From contig NZ_ATHQ01000001.1 in the NCBI RefSeq assembly GCF_000523275.1, positions 831,080-895,079 on the forward strand: a stretch of DNA of 64,000 nucleotides, given 5' to 3'. Both the position numbers and the translations under genes were made by a program. The DNA is from Lebetimonas sp. JH292 (GTDB lineage Bacteria > Campylobacterota > Campylobacteria > Campylobacterales > Nautiliaceae). Position 1 is the first letter of the stretch. Every line of letters starts with the position of its first letter. This document shows, piece by piece, positions 1 to 8,169 of this stretch. The notes below the pieces were generated by a model. The model was not told the origin of the DNA, did not search any database, and saw only the letters and a list, made by a program, of their open reading frames with translations.

Positions 1-196
1 AACGTTCTGGGGTTCAATGTATTTAGGTGTTATTACCATACTGCCTTGGCTTCTTGTAAAATTAATGGGCGTCAATTTCTATTTTGGAGGGACAGCCGTA
101 TTGATTGTTGTTCAGGTGGCAATAGACACTATGAGAAAAATACAGGCCCAGCTTACTATGCAAAAATATGACACTCTTTCAGTTACAGGACTATAA
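1..196 (+). CDS. secY: SecY preprotein translocase subunit, C-terminal end (partial)
   Basis: The window opens inside this gene; codons are in phase from base 2 to the TAA at 194-196. The translated end contains the run VDFYFGG-like [20 protein letters not shown] and ends in a charged tail (MRKIQAQL...), which is the last transmembrane helix and cytosolic tail of SecY, the channel subunit of the Sec translocon in the inner membrane. The following map and infA genes are the usual neighbours at the end of the spc ribosomal protein operon. Only the last 64 or so residues are visible. Confidence 0.93.
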   Translation, partial: TFWGSMYLGVITILPWLLVKLMGVNFYFGGTAVLIVVQVAIDTMRKIQAQLTMQKYDTLSVTGL

Positions 197-219
197 TTAT
201 ATGGAAATTATGAATTTTA

Positions 220-270
220 GATGTTGGATGTTGGATTATAAATTAGTTCAACATTCAACATTCTTTTTTT
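220..270 (+). terminator. Hairpin with T-run after secY
   Basis: Bases 220-235 (two GATGTTG-type units) pair imperfectly with 248-263 (TCAACAT units), and a run of seven T follows at 264-270, the layout of an intrinsic terminator. The arms are themselves short tandem repeats, and a further ATTCAACATT copy lies just downstream. It may only attenuate, since map and infA follow on the same strand. Confidence 0.5.
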
Positions 271-311
271 AACATTCAAAATTCAACATTTAAAATTTAA
301 AAGAGGAGATA

Positions 312-1070
312 ATGGCAGTTATTATTAAAAAACCAAAAGAAATAGAAGAGATTAAAAAACCTGCTAAAATTGTAGGGCAGACTTTAAAACTTTTAAGGGA
401 AAATGCAAAACCGGGAATTACCCCTCTCGAACTTGATAAAATGGCGGAAGATTTTATCAGAAGCAAAAACGCAAGACCTGCTTTTAAAGGTTTATATGAT
501 TTTCCAAATGCCGTGTGTATTTCCAGAAACGGTGTTGTAATTCACGGAATACCGGATAATGAACCTTTAAAAGAAGGTGATGTGGTTGGTTTTGATGTCG
601 GGGCCGAACTTAACGGATGGTACGGAGATGCTGCAATAACAGTGGGAATAGGAAAAATAAAAGAAGAATATCAAAGAATGATAGATGTTGCAAAAGGTGC
701 ACTCTATCATGCAATTGAAAATATAAAACCGGGTATGAGATATAAACAGATAAGTAAACTTTTAGAAGATTATATAACATCTCACGGATATGTTCCCCTA
801 AAAGGTTACAGCGGTCACGGAATAGGTAGAAAACCTCATGAAGAGCCGCAGATACTAAATTATGTGGAAGGTAAACCGAATCAGGGTGAAAAAGTAAAAA
901 ACGGACATGTGTTCTGTCTTGAGCCAATGCTTTGTCATAAAGCCGCAGAGCCGGTTTTGGCGGAAAACGGATGGGATGTATACTGTGAAGATATGGAAGT
1001 AGGGGTTCATTATGAACATCAGGTTGCAATAGTTGATAACAAAGCAATAATATTAACGGAGGAGAATTGA
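312..1070 (+). CDS. map: Methionine aminopeptidase, type I
   Basis: Removes the initiator methionine from nascent proteins in the cytosol. The 252-residue length is normal for the family. Metal ligands are visible: the Asp residues in [16 protein letters not shown], the His in [15 protein letters not shown], and the Glu residues in CLEPML and the final HYEHQVA segment. The start ATG follows AGAGGAG closely. It lies between secY and infA, the ordinary spc-operon order, and its stop overlaps the infA start (TGATG). Confidence 0.96.
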   Translation: MAVIIKKPKEIEEIKKPAKIVGQTLKLLRENAKPGITPLELDKMAEDFIRSKNARPAFKGLYDFPNAVCISRNGVVIHGIPDNEPLKEGDVVGFDVGAELNGWYGDAAITVGIGKIKEEYQRMIDVAKGALYHAIENIKPGMRYKQISKLLEDYITSHGYVPLKGYSGHGIGRKPHEEPQILNYVEGKPNQGEKVKNGHVFCLEPMLCHKAAEPVLAENGWDVYCEDMEVGVHYEHQVAIVDNKAIILTEEN

Positions 1071-1288
1071 TGGGAAAAGATGTTTTAGAAGTCGACGGTA
1101 TAGTTAAAGAAGCACTTCCTAACGCAATGTTTAAAGTTGAACTTGAAGGATTAAAAAAAGAAGTTTTATGCCATATCAGCGGAAAAATAAGAATGAATTA
1201 TATAAAAATTGTCCCGGGGGATAAAGTAAAAGTCGAAATTAACCCGTACAGTCTTGATAAGGGGAGAATTACTTATAGATACAAATAA
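1070..1288 (+). CDS. infA: Translation initiation factor IF-1
   Basis: A 72-residue OB-fold protein that binds the 30S A site during initiation. The sequence ([53 protein letters not shown]) matches IF-1 over its full length. I chose the ATG at 1070, overlapping the map TGA and preceded by GGAGGAG, rather than the TTG three bases earlier. Instead of rpmJ/rpsM, a converging gene follows, so the ribosomal operon ends here in this genome. Confidence 0.96.
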   Translation: MGKDVLEVDGIVKEALPNAMFKVELEGLKKEVLCHISGKIRMNYIKIVPGDKVKVEINPYSLDKGRITYRYK

Positions 1289-1294
1289 GTTAAA

Positions 1295-1350
1295 AGTTAA
1301 AAATGTAAAGTGTAAAGTTTAAGAAATAGATTAATTTTTCATTTTTAACT
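1295..1350. terminator. Bidirectional hairpin between infA and phoH-like
   Basis: AGTTAAAAATG at 1295-1305 is exactly inverted at 1340-1350, between two converging genes. A TAAAGTG-type heptad lies in the left arm and its complement follows the right arm, so the stem is built from the same short repeat found elsewhere in the window. Position and symmetry suit a terminator working in both directions. Confidence 0.55.
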
Positions 1351-1363
1351 TTACACTTTTCAC

Positions 1364-2221
1364 TTATTCTGTAAGTTTCATAGCCAATTCTGTAAGCTTG
1401 TTTCTGTATATATTTTTAAGTTCCACCCAGGCCAATGCTTCGTGGGGAAGTAATTGTTGAAGCCTGTATAAGCCGCTGTCCTGTTTTGAGATAGTGGAAT
1501 ATGTCTGATAAATGTCCCCGAGTAAAAAAAGTTTGCTTCCTTCGCTCATTCTGCTTAAAATCATACTCATATATTCTCTTGTAATAAGCTGCACCTCATC
1601 CACTATTAAAATTTCATTCTCCAAGATAGATATTCCCTGTATCATATTAAGAGGAATTATTTCAAATTTTTCAAAAAAAAGCTGGGTTTTAATGGAATCA
1701 TAATTTAAGCCTTTTGCATCTTTATAGATATAATTCAAGGCACTTAAAAACCCCCCTGCCCATTCAAGCATTTTTTCATCTTTGCTTCCTGGTAGAAAAC
1801 CTATGTCATAAGCAGAACTGATTCCTATAGGAGGGCGGGTTATGAATATTTTTCGTTTACTTTGGTTTAAAGCCATTGCAGTTGCAATCAGAGTTTTTCC
1901 GCTTCCGAACCTGCCTGTGATTAAAGAAGCATCACTTTCTTTCATGGCATATGCCGCACATTTTTGATAAATATCTTTCGGCTCGATTATACCGGCGTTT
2001 TTAATTCTTATTTTACTGGTTTCAGGAATGTTATCTATTCTTTCGATTCCTTTATTTGGATTATAACAGTATGCCAAATCCCTTATTTTATCGTTTGTAA
2101 TTACAAAATCCCAGGGTTTTAATTCATAATTAAATTTTTCTTTAATATATTTTTTAAATTCATCGGGTTCTTTAACTCCCAAAAAATGTCCAAATTCAAA
2201 ATTTTTATCTTCTATTAAAAT
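1364..2221 (-). CDS. PhoH-like P-loop ATPase (no PIN domain)
   Basis: About 285 residues matching the PhoH ATPase domain: Walker A GRFGSGKT, the segment ITRPPIGISSAYDIGFLPG, Walker B ILIVDEVQ and sensor LLGDIYQ. PhoH-like proteins are linked to RNA metabolism and are often fused to an N-terminal PIN nuclease domain, which is absent here. The frame is open back to a stop at the nadC end. The only NUG start is a TTG at 2182 without a ribosome-binding site, whereas AAGGAG at 2227-2232 points to an AUU at 2221; I used that. It is last in a nadA-nadC-phoH string. The role beyond ATPase is not known. Confidence 0.8.
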   Translation of the reverse strand: MLIEDKNFEFGHFLGVKEPDEFKKYIKEKFNYELKPWDFVITNDKIRDLAYCYNPNKGIERIDNIPETSKIRIKNAGIIEPKDIYQKCAAYAMKESDASLITGRFGSGKTLIATAMALNQSKRKIFITRPPIGISSAYDIGFLPGSKDEKMLEWAGGFLSALNYIYKDAKGLNYDSIKTQLFFEKFEIIPLNMIQGISILENEILIVDEVQLITREYMSMILSRMSEGSKLFLLGDIYQTYSTISKQDSGLYRLQQLLPHEALAWVELKNIYRNKLTELAMKLTE

Positions 2222-2230
2222 ATTCTCTCC

Positions 2231-3058
2231 TTATCTTATTTTCATAGAGAAATCTTTAAACACCGCATGATGAATTACAGCCCCGCTGCTTATGGCGTCA
2301 ACCCCCGTTTCAATAAATTTATCAATGTTTTCAAGCGTTACATTTCCGCTCACTTCTATTAAAACAAGTGGGAAATTTTTATTTCTGAATAATACAACCT
2401 CTTTTATTTCCTCATATTTCATATTGTCGCACATTACAATATCGGCTTTAGCCTCCATCGCTTCTTTTGCCATTTTAACAGATGCGCATTCGACTTCTAT
2501 TTTTGTTGTAAAAGGTATTATGTTTTTTGCTTTGTCAATTGCTTCTTTAATGGATGAAAAAAGGGCTAAATGTGTGTCTTTTAGCATCAGGCAGTCATCA
2601 AGTCCGAGTCTATGGTTTGTAATCCCTCCACAGCTGGCTGCATATTTTTCAAAAATTCTTAAGTTAGGTCTTGTTTTTCTTGTGTCGAGTATTTTTACTT
2701 TGTTATCTGTTTTTTTTGCAAATTCATAGGCATTGCTTGCTATTCCGCTGGCGTGTTGGAGAATATTCAGCATTGTCCTTTCAATTGAGAGCACATCTTT
2801 TGCATTTCCGTAAACTTCAAAAATAATATCCTTGTTTTTATAAAAATCTCCGTCTTCATAGAAAAAATTAAATTTTACATCAGCAATTTCACTAAAATAT
2901 TTTATATATTCAAGTCCGGCAATAACCCCTTCGCTTTTTGATTTAACAAAAGCATTTGCAACTCCACTAATTAAACTTCTTGCCAAATCCCCCCTTCCTA
3001 TATCTTCATTGAGAGAGCTTTTTAAAAAATCGATTATTTGATGTTTCATTAAATTCAT
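2231..3058 (-). CDS. nadC: Nicotinate-nucleotide pyrophosphorylase (quinolinate phosphoribosyltransferase)
   Basis: Converts quinolinate and PRPP to nicotinate mononucleotide in de novo NAD synthesis. The 275 residues contain the family segments LNEDIGRGDLA, LQHASGIAS, ILDTRKTRPNLR, GGITNHRLGLDDCLMLKDTH, IEVEC and ISSGAVIHHA. Its ATG overlaps the nadA stop (ATGA), so nadA-nadC are translationally coupled. No nadB is in the window, so the source of iminoaspartate is not shown. Confidence 0.96.
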   Translation of the reverse strand: MNLMKHQIIDFLKSSLNEDIGRGDLARSLISGVANAFVKSKSEGVIAGLEYIKYFSEIADVKFNFFYEDGDFYKNKDIIFEVYGNAKDVLSIERTMLNILQHASGIASNAYEFAKKTDNKVKILDTRKTRPNLRIFEKYAASCGGITNHRLGLDDCLMLKDTHLALFSSIKEAIDKAKNIIPFTTKIEVECASVKMAKEAMEAKADIVMCDNMKYEEIKEVVLFRNKNFPLVLIEVSGNVTLENIDKFIETGVDAISSGAVIHHAVFKDFSMKIR

Positions 3059-4026
3059 GACAGCTCCATCATTCTTTCAAGTGCTTTTTTTGCATCTTTT
3101 GCTATATTTTCTTCGACTTCAATTTTATTATATCCTCTGCCTTCATCAATTGCTTTTAATAAATTATATAAACTCTCGATTGTGGTTTCGTTCATGCTCG
3201 GACATTCCGGTTTTGTAGAACTTAATATATATATATTTGGGTTTATGTTTTTTTTAAGCCAGTTTACAAAATTTGCTTCTGTACCTATTGCTATTTTTTC
3301 GGTGGAATGGGCTTTGACATATTCTAAAATCTGGGAGGTGCTTCCGGCGAAATCGGCCATTTTTACCACTTCCGGCTGGCATTCAGGATGAACTGCTATT
3401 TTAATATCGGGATATTTTTCTTTAAAAAATTCAATATGTTCGGGCATAAAAAGCTGATGAACGGAGCAGTGTCCGTTAAAACATATTATATCTGCTTCCT
3501 GCCAGTTTTTTTCACCTATTGTTTTTGCTGTTTTGTTTAATTTTTTGGCTGTGTTTGTTCCAAGATTTTTATCCGGCAGAAAGAAAATTTTTTTGTTTTT
3601 ACTTAATGCCCATTTTATAATTTTTTGACTGTTTGAGCTTGTACAGGTTAGTCCGCCTTCTCTTGCAACAATGGCTTTTGTTTTTGCCGTGGAATTTATA
3701 TAAGTGATGGGAATAAAATCAATTTCGTTTTCTTTTAACATTTTCATATTGTTTTCCACAACGCCCTCCTCGGCCATTCTTGCCATGGAGCAGTCAGCAA
3801 GTTTTGGCATATATACATCAATATCGGGGTTTAGTATTTTTGCACTTTCCCCCATAAATTTTACCCCGCAAAAAACAAGCGGGTTTTTAATATTGGCTGT
3901 TTTTTTAGCAAGGGCTAAACTGTCACCCGTTAAATCGGCCAGTTCAAAAATTTCTTTTTTTTCATAAAAATGGGCGGCAATAGTAATATTATGTTTTTCT
4001 TTTAATTTTTTAATTTCTTCAACCAT
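3055..4026 (-). CDS. nadA: Quinolinate synthase A
   Basis: [4Fe-4S] enzyme that condenses iminoaspartate with dihydroxyacetone phosphate to give quinolinate. Length 323 residues. Candidate cluster cysteines are in VFCGVKFMGE, VHPECQPEV and KPECPSMNETT, and the motif AHFYEKKEIFELADLTGDSLALA near the start is typical. First gene of the minus-strand nadA-nadC-phoH-like operon; its start lies about 45 bases from the divergent plsY promoter. Confidence 0.96.
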   Translation of the reverse strand: MVEEIKKLKEKHNITIAAHFYEKKEIFELADLTGDSLALAKKTANIKNPLVFCGVKFMGESAKILNPDIDVYMPKLADCSMARMAEEGVVENNMKMLKENEIDFIPITYINSTAKTKAIVAREGGLTCTSSNSQKIIKWALSKNKKIFFLPDKNLGTNTAKKLNKTAKTIGEKNWQEADIICFNGHCSVHQLFMPEHIEFFKEKYPDIKIAVHPECQPEVVKMADFAGSTSQILEYVKAHSTEKIAIGTEANFVNWLKKNINPNIYILSSTKPECPSMNETTIESLYNLLKAIDEGRGYNKIEVEENIAKDAKKALERMMELS

Positions 4027-4070
4027 TAAATCCCTTTTTGTATTATTTTATCAAAAAAAGTTTATTTTAG

Positions 4071-4076
4071 TATAAT
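4071..4076 (+). promoter_or_regulatory. Probable -10 box (TATAAT) ahead of plsY
   Basis: A perfect TATAAT lies in an AT-rich stretch in the gap between divergent nadA and plsY, 66 bases before the plsY start. There is no clear -35 box, as is common in Campylobacterota. A GTGAG-type repeat tract follows immediately, so it would be in the 5' untranslated region. Confidence 0.5.
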
Positions 4077-4088
4077 TGCATAAAAATA

Positions 4089-4116
4089 GTGAGTGGTGAG
4101 AGTGAGTAATGAGTTG
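4089..4116 (+). repeat. GTGAG heptad tract in plsY leader
   Basis: Imperfect tandem units GTGAGTG, GTGAGA, GTGAGTA, ATGAGTT occupy 4089-4116 between the plsY promoter and its ribosome-binding site. One of more than a dozen tracts of this family in the window. Confidence 0.7.
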
Positions 4117-4142
4117 CCAAGTTTTAAGTAAAAAGGAAAAAA

Positions 4143-4751
4143 ATGCATAATTTATTATGGTATTTAGCGGCATATTTAATTGGAGGTGTTCCTTTTGGAT
4201 ATTTAATAGCTAAATATTTTGCGGGTATTAATATAAAAGAGCATGGTAGTGGAAATATAGGGGCTACCAATGTTTTGAGGGTTTTGAAAGAGGTTGATCC
4301 GAATAAAGCCAAAAAACTTGCGGGTTTGACGCTGTTTTTAGATGCTTTTAAGGGTGTGTTTGTAATACTTCTGGCTAAATTTTCAGGGGTTTGTGACGCC
4401 ACACTTTGGGCAATAGCCGTAATTGTCGTAATAGGACACTGTTTTTCCCCTTATTTAAAATTTGAAGGGGGTAAAGGGGTTGCGACTACCGCCGGCGCTT
4501 TGCTTGTTTTGGTTCCAAAAGCTGTATTGGTGGGATTAATTGTCTGGTTTATTATGGCGAAAACAGTGAAAATATCTTCTCTTAGTTCTTTAACCGGTAT
4601 ATTGGCGGGAATTTTTAGCTGTTATATTTTGTATCCGGATTTATCTATCCGCTCCTATTCCCCTTTATGGATAATTGCTTTTATAATAATTTATAAACAT
4701 AAAACAAATATATACAGGCTTATTACCGGTCAGGAAAAAAGAGTGGTTTAG
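4143..4751 (+). CDS. plsY: Glycerol-3-phosphate acyltransferase PlsY
   Basis: Inner-membrane enzyme that transfers an acyl group from acyl-phosphate to glycerol-3-phosphate, the first step of phospholipid synthesis. The 202 residues contain the conserved loops GGVPFGYLIAK, HGSGNIGATNVLR and the KFEGGKGVATTAG motif, spread over several hydrophobic helices. Start ATG follows AAAAGGA. A repeat-rich gap separates it from folB. Confidence 0.95.
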   Translation: MHNLLWYLAAYLIGGVPFGYLIAKYFAGINIKEHGSGNIGATNVLRVLKEVDPNKAKKLAGLTLFLDAFKGVFVILLAKFSGVCDATLWAIAVIVVIGHCFSPYLKFEGGKGVATTAGALLVLVPKAVLVGLIVWFIMAKTVKISSLSSLTGILAGIFSCYILYPDLSIRSYSPLWIIAFIIIYKHKTNIYRLITGQEKRVV

Positions 4752-4800
4752 AAAGTGAGTAGTGAGTTGTGAGCTGTGAGTTGTGAGTTGTGACTGTGAA
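4752..4800 (+). repeat. GTGAGTN heptad array
   Basis: The cleanest tandem array of the window: successive 7-base units GTGAGTA, GTGAGTT, GTGAGCT, GTGAGTT, GTGAGTT, GTGACTG directly after the plsY stop. It runs into a palindromic module (4815-4842). Period seven is seen directly by stacking the units. Confidence 0.88.
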
Positions 4801-4814
4801 GCGAATTACGCTCA

Positions 4815-4842
4815 CCTGGCCGTTTGAAAAACGGCTATGGTG
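4815..4842 (+). repeat. Palindromic repeat module, copy 1
   Basis: CCTGGCCGTTTGAAAAACGG followed by CTATGGTG. GCCGTTT and AAACGGC form a perfect 7-bp stem with a GAA loop. It is preceded by AGCGAATTACGCT, itself a small dyad. Same family as 4904-4931, 10099-10130, 24961-24987, 42225-42252 and 58456-58487. Confidence 0.85.
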
Positions 4843-5259
4843 AAAAGTGAAAAATTGAGGAATGGGAAAATGAGCGAAAATGAGCAAAGCGAATTAAATT
4901 TATCTGGCTGCCTGAAAAGCGGCTATGATGGAGAATTTACAATAATAATAGAAGAGCTGACTTTTAAGGCTATTATCGGTATTTTGGAAGAGGAAAGAAC
5001 CGAAGAACAGCTGGTTGTTGTTAACTGCAAAATAGATTATGAAAATAAAGAAAATTTTATTAATTATGCGGATGTATGCGATTTAATTCAAAATTCAATT
5101 GTTAAACATCAGTTTGAACTGCTTGAGGATGCTTTGGTTCATATAGAAAAAAAATTATTAGAGAAATATCCGCAAATAAAAAAACTTTTTTTACAAGTTA
5201 AAAAACCGGAAATTTTAAAGAATGCTTTAGTCGGAGTGGAAATTTTAAGAAAATATTAA
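4837..5259 (+). CDS. folB: Dihydroneopterin aldolase with repeat-derived N-terminus
   Basis: Folate-pathway enzyme; the family domain begins at TIIIEELTFKAIIGIL and includes EEQLVVVNC, NYADVCDLI, FELLEDALVHI and VKKPEILKNALVGVEI. The frame runs upstream without a stop through about 34 residues that are purely translated repeat (SEKLRNGKMSENEQSELNLS, GCLKSGYDGEF), giving possible starts at 4837 or the ATG at 4870. Without them the only candidate is an AUA at 4942 placed eight bases after GGAG at 4930-4933. The expressed N-terminus is therefore uncertain, while the catalytic part is complete. Confidence 0.85.
   Translation: MVKSEKLRNGKMSENEQSELNLSGCLKSGYDGEFTIIIEELTFKAIIGILEEERTEEQLVVVNCKIDYENKENFINYADVCDLIQNSIVKHQFELLEDALVHIEKKLLEKYPQIKKLFLQVKKPEILKNALVGVEILRKY
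4904..4931 (+). repeat. Palindromic repeat module, copy 2 (inside folB frame)
   Basis: CTGGCTGCCTGAAAAGCGGC followed by TATGATGG, with AAGCGAATTAAATTTAT upstream. The core and the downstream GGAGAATT are base-for-base the same as in copy 5 ahead of recJ. It is read in frame as LSGCLKSGYDG at the folB N-terminus. Confidence 0.87.
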
Positions 5260-5266
5260 TTTTTGA

Positions 5267-5272
5267 TATAAT
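5267..5272 (+). promoter_or_regulatory. Probable -10 box (TATAAT) ahead of hsrA-like regulator
   Basis: TTTTGATATAATTTTT lies between folB and the response regulator, 43 bases before its GTG start. A perfect TATAAT with a T-rich upstream stretch suits a Campylobacterota sigma-70 promoter. Confidence 0.5.
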
Positions 5273-5314
5273 TTTTTTATTTATTGAATATGTTTTTTTA
5301 ATGAAGGAGAAGAA

Positions 5315-5983
5315 GTGAGGATACTTGTAACTCTTAAAGATGAAACGCTTAATCATCTGATTGTAAAAGCTCTTAATGAATCCGGATATAAAACAGACTC
5401 GGCATATACCATTAAGGATGCCAAATATTTTTTGGATGTCAGACATTATAATATGGTGATAGTGGATACAGATTTTACATTCAGCGAGGTGTTTAAATTT
5501 ATAAATTTTGCAAAAGATTTATATCCCCTGATTAAAATAATAATTTTATCCAATGATATGTCTATGGACACGGAAATTAAGTGCTTAAAAATGGGGGCGG
5601 ATGATTATATAAGAAAACCAATCAATTTTGATTTGCTTATAACAAGAATAAATGTTGCCCTGAGGGCCGGCAGGGAATCTCAGATTAAAATAAAAGATTT
5701 GATTATTTTAAAAGATGAAGAAAAAATAATATATAAAGGCAAAGAAACATCTTTTAAAAGAAAATCTTTTGAAGTGTTTATGCATTTAGCAAGATATCCC
5801 AACCAGGTTATTTCAAAAGAGCAGCTTTTGGATGCAATTTGGGAAGAGCCTGAACTGGTGACACCAAATGTTATAGAAGTTGCAATAAATCAGATACGTC
5901 AAAAGGTTGACAAAGTTTTTAAAATTGATACAATAAAGACCATTCGCCGCAGAGGCTATAAATTTTGTTATCCAAAGGAGTAA
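5315..5983 (+). CDS. hsrA: HsrA-type orphan response regulator
   Basis: OmpR-family transcription factor of 222 residues. The receiver domain (about 1-115) is atypical: VIVDTDF where the usual phosphoacceptor context would be, and KP in DDYIRKPINF. The C-terminal winged helix is very close to the Helicobacter HP1043/HsrA protein (EEKIIYKGKE, SKEQLLDAIWEEPE, VTPNVIEVAINQIRQK, TIRRRGYKFCYPK). In Helicobacter and Campylobacter this homeostatic regulator is essential and works without phosphorylation. Start GTG follows AAGGAGAAGAA. The next genes, ferredoxin and ppx/gppA, are its usual neighbours. Confidence 0.88.
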   Translation: MRILVTLKDETLNHLIVKALNESGYKTDSAYTIKDAKYFLDVRHYNMVIVDTDFTFSEVFKFINFAKDLYPLIKIIILSNDMSMDTEIKCLKMGADDYIRKPINFDLLITRINVALRAGRESQIKIKDLIILKDEEKIIYKGKETSFKRKSFEVFMHLARYPNQVISKEQLLDAIWEEPELVTPNVIEVAINQIRQKVDKVFKIDTIKTIRRRGYKFCYPKE

Positions 5984-5984
5984 T

Positions 5985-6242
5985 ATGTCATTGAAAATAA
6001 CAGATGAGTGCATTGCGTGCGACGCATGTGTTGATGAATGCCCAAACGGTGCAATTGAGGCGGGTGAGCCTATTTATGAAATAGATCCGGACCTTTGTAC
6101 GGAATGTATAGAATATGGGGGTGAGCCTCAGTGTGTGCAGGTATGTCCAGTGGATGCAATTGTGCCTGATCCGGATAATGTGGAAAGTGCAAAAGAACTT
6201 AAATTAAAATCAGAATTAATACATAAAGTTGAAGAGGAATAA
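5985..6242 (+). CDS. 2[4Fe-4S] ferredoxin
   Basis: An 85-residue low-potential electron carrier with two cluster motifs, CIACDACVDECP and CTECIEYGGEPQCVQVCP; the wide second spacing is typical of the YfhL/Campylobacterota-type ferredoxins. It starts two bases after the hsrA stop and its stop overlaps the ppx/gppA start (TAATG). Likely partners in such organisms include pyruvate and 2-oxoglutarate ferredoxin oxidoreductases; a Por cluster is present at 31.9 kb. Confidence 0.92.
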   Translation: MSLKITDECIACDACVDECPNGAIEAGEPIYEIDPDLCTECIEYGGEPQCVQVCPVDAIVPDPDNVESAKELKLKSELIHKVEEE

Positions 6243-7702
6243 TGGCCAAAATTACAGCCGTTATTGATATAGGTTCCAATTCGGCCAGAATGGCTGTTTT
6301 TAGGAAAACCAGCCGTTTTGGCTTTTATCTCTTAAGGGAAGAAAAAAGTAGAGTCAGAATAAGTGAAGGTGCTTATGAAAACGGCGGAAATTTACAAGAT
6401 TTTGCTATTAAAAGAGCAATTAACGCCTTAAAGGAATTTCTTTTAATAGCAAAATCTTTAAAAACGCGCAAGATATTGGCCGTTGCAACTTCAGCACTCA
6501 GAGATGCCCCAAATAAAGCTGAATTTTTGAGCGAAGTAAAAAAATTAGGAATAAATTTGAAAGTTATTGACGGGGAAAAAGAGGCGTTTTTCGGCGGTAT
6601 TGCGGTTGCCAATCTTCTTTATAAAAAAAACGGGGTGAGTGTGGATATCGGAGGGGGAAGCTGTGAACTCTCTTTAATAAAAAATGCAAGAGTGGAAAAA
6701 ACGGCAACTTTGCAATTAGGCACTGTCAGGCTTAAAGAGCTTTTTTTTGATAAAAGCGATATTAAGGGTGCAAAGGAATATATAAAAAACGAATTAAAAA
6801 AACTGGATAGAAATTTCAAAGATGAAACTGTTTTCAGTATTGGAGGAACAGCAAGGGCCATTGCCCAGGTTATAATGAAAAAAAATGAGTATCCATTGGA
6901 TATACTGCACGGTTTTTCCTATGAAATAAAAGAGATTGAATTTTTGGAAAGTTTAATCAAAAGAAGTGATGAAGAATTGTTAAAAATAGGAATCAAACCC
7001 GAAAGACTTGATGTAATAAGACCCGGGCTTTTGGTTTTTTGTGAAGTATTAAAATATTTAAAAGCAAAAAACATAATAACAAGCGGTGTAGGCGTGAGAG
7101 AGGGGGTGTTTTTAAGCGATTTACTTAGAAATGACAATCTGATTTTCCCAAGTAATTTTAATCCGTCCGTCAGGACTATAATAGATGTTTATAACATAAA
7201 TACAAAAACAGCTTCTTACGAAACAAAAATAGCCCTTGATTTGTTTGATTTATTGAAAGATGAATTTAATTTAGACGAAAAATATAAAAGACATCTGAGC
7301 TTTGCAATAAAACTTTCCCGTGCGGGAGAGCTTATAGATTTTTACGAAGCCCACAAACATACCGATTATATTATCTTAAATTCCCTGCATTACGGTTTTT
7401 CCCATAATGACAGACTTTTAATCTCAAAAATAATAAGATTTTATAAAAGAAAAAAAATCAAAAAAAAAGAGGTAGAAAAATATAAATTTTTACTGCCTCA
7501 AAAAGATGTTATAGAAAAGCTTTGCAATATTTTCTGGGTTGCAAAAATAGTTAATCAAAATCTTTCCATGCCAAAAGTGACAATTAAAAAAAGTGACAAA
7601 AAAATAGTAATAGAAGGCGAAAATTTATATCTTGCAGGGGAAAAACTTAAAACAAGAAAACTTTTTTTTAATCTGGAAATTTTAAACAAAGGAGAGAAAT
7701 GA
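6242..7702 (+). CDS. ppx: Ppx/GppA phosphatase (exopolyphosphatase / pppGpp phosphohydrolase)
   Basis: Acts on polyphosphate ends or pppGpp in the cytosol. The 486 residues begin with the ASKHA nucleotide fold: IDIGSNSARMAVF, the ATSALRDAPNK segment, VDIGGGSCELSLI, and FSIGGTARAIA. A C-terminal helical, HD-like region fills the last 180 residues. The sequence cannot separate Ppx from GppA activity. Coupled by TAATG to the ferredoxin gene, as in Helicobacter. Confidence 0.9.
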   Translation: MAKITAVIDIGSNSARMAVFRKTSRFGFYLLREEKSRVRISEGAYENGGNLQDFAIKRAINALKEFLLIAKSLKTRKILAVATSALRDAPNKAEFLSEVKKLGINLKVIDGEKEAFFGGIAVANLLYKKNGVSVDIGGGSCELSLIKNARVEKTATLQLGTVRLKELFFDKSDIKGAKEYIKNELKKLDRNFKDETVFSIGGTARAIAQVIMKKNEYPLDILHGFSYEIKEIEFLESLIKRSDEELLKIGIKPERLDVIRPGLLVFCEVLKYLKAKNIITSGVGVREGVFLSDLLRNDNLIFPSNFNPSVRTIIDVYNINTKTASYETKIALDLFDLLKDEFNLDEKYKRHLSFAIKLSRAGELIDFYEAHKHTDYIILNSLHYGFSHNDRLLISKIIRFYKRKKIKKKEVEKYKFLLPQKDVIEKLCNIFWVAKIVNQNLSMPKVTIKKSDKKIVIEGENLYLAGEKLKTRKLFFNLEILNKGEK

Positions 7703-8169
7703 AAAAAATATTATTGGTTTTGCCCTTAGTATTTTTGGGATGCAGTGTCAGTAATGCGCCTACAAAAATAAAAGAATTTACAAAATGTTATATTCATAAG
7801 CTTCCCGCCCCTTTTTGGGTCTGTTATGAAAACTCATTTATGAGTGTGGGAAAAATCCATACAAAAGAAGTTTCAAGACTCTCTCAGCAGGAGGCTTATT
7901 CTATCGGGATTAAATCATTAAGCGAAAAAATTTTGACTAAAACAAAAGATTTTTTAAGAAGGTTAAATACTGCAAAAAATATTTTGGATAAAGTAAAAGC
8001 CTTTGTAATAACAAATGCTGTAAATGAAGGAAACTGGTATGATAAAAAAACCCAGATTTTGTATGTAAAAGTGGATATTGATAAAGAACAGTTTAAAAAT
8101 TTTCTGTTTTCCCTGCTTAGGGGATACGATAAAAAAGTATTAGAAACGGCATATGAAGAAAGTTTTTGA
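7699..8169 (+). CDS. Small lipoprotein, LPP20-like
   Basis: 156 residues with a lipoprotein signal peptide (MKKILLVLPLVFLGC, lipobox ending at Cys15), so probably anchored in a membrane facing the periplasm. The mature part (PAPFWVCYENSFMSVGKIHT ... NWYDKKTQILYVKVDI) resembles the LPP20 lipoprotein domain of Campylobacterota. Start overlaps the ppx stop by four bases. Function unknown. Confidence 0.7.
   Translation: MKKILLVLPLVFLGCSVSNAPTKIKEFTKCYIHKLPAPFWVCYENSFMSVGKIHTKEVSRLSQQEAYSIGIKSLSEKILTKTKDFLRRLNTAKNILDKVKAFVITNAVNEGNWYDKKTQILYVKVDIDKEQFKNFLFSLLRGYDKKVLETAYEESF

Noticed and set aside
610-1047. Minus-strand open frame inside map
   Set aside because: Shadow of a well-conserved gene; no ribosome-binding site, and composition follows the antisense of map. 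Similar shadows throughout were left out.
4752-4881. CRISPR-like array of short repeats
   Set aside because: Units are 7-9 bases without unique spacers, and no cas gene is near; it belongs to the heptad/palindrome family.
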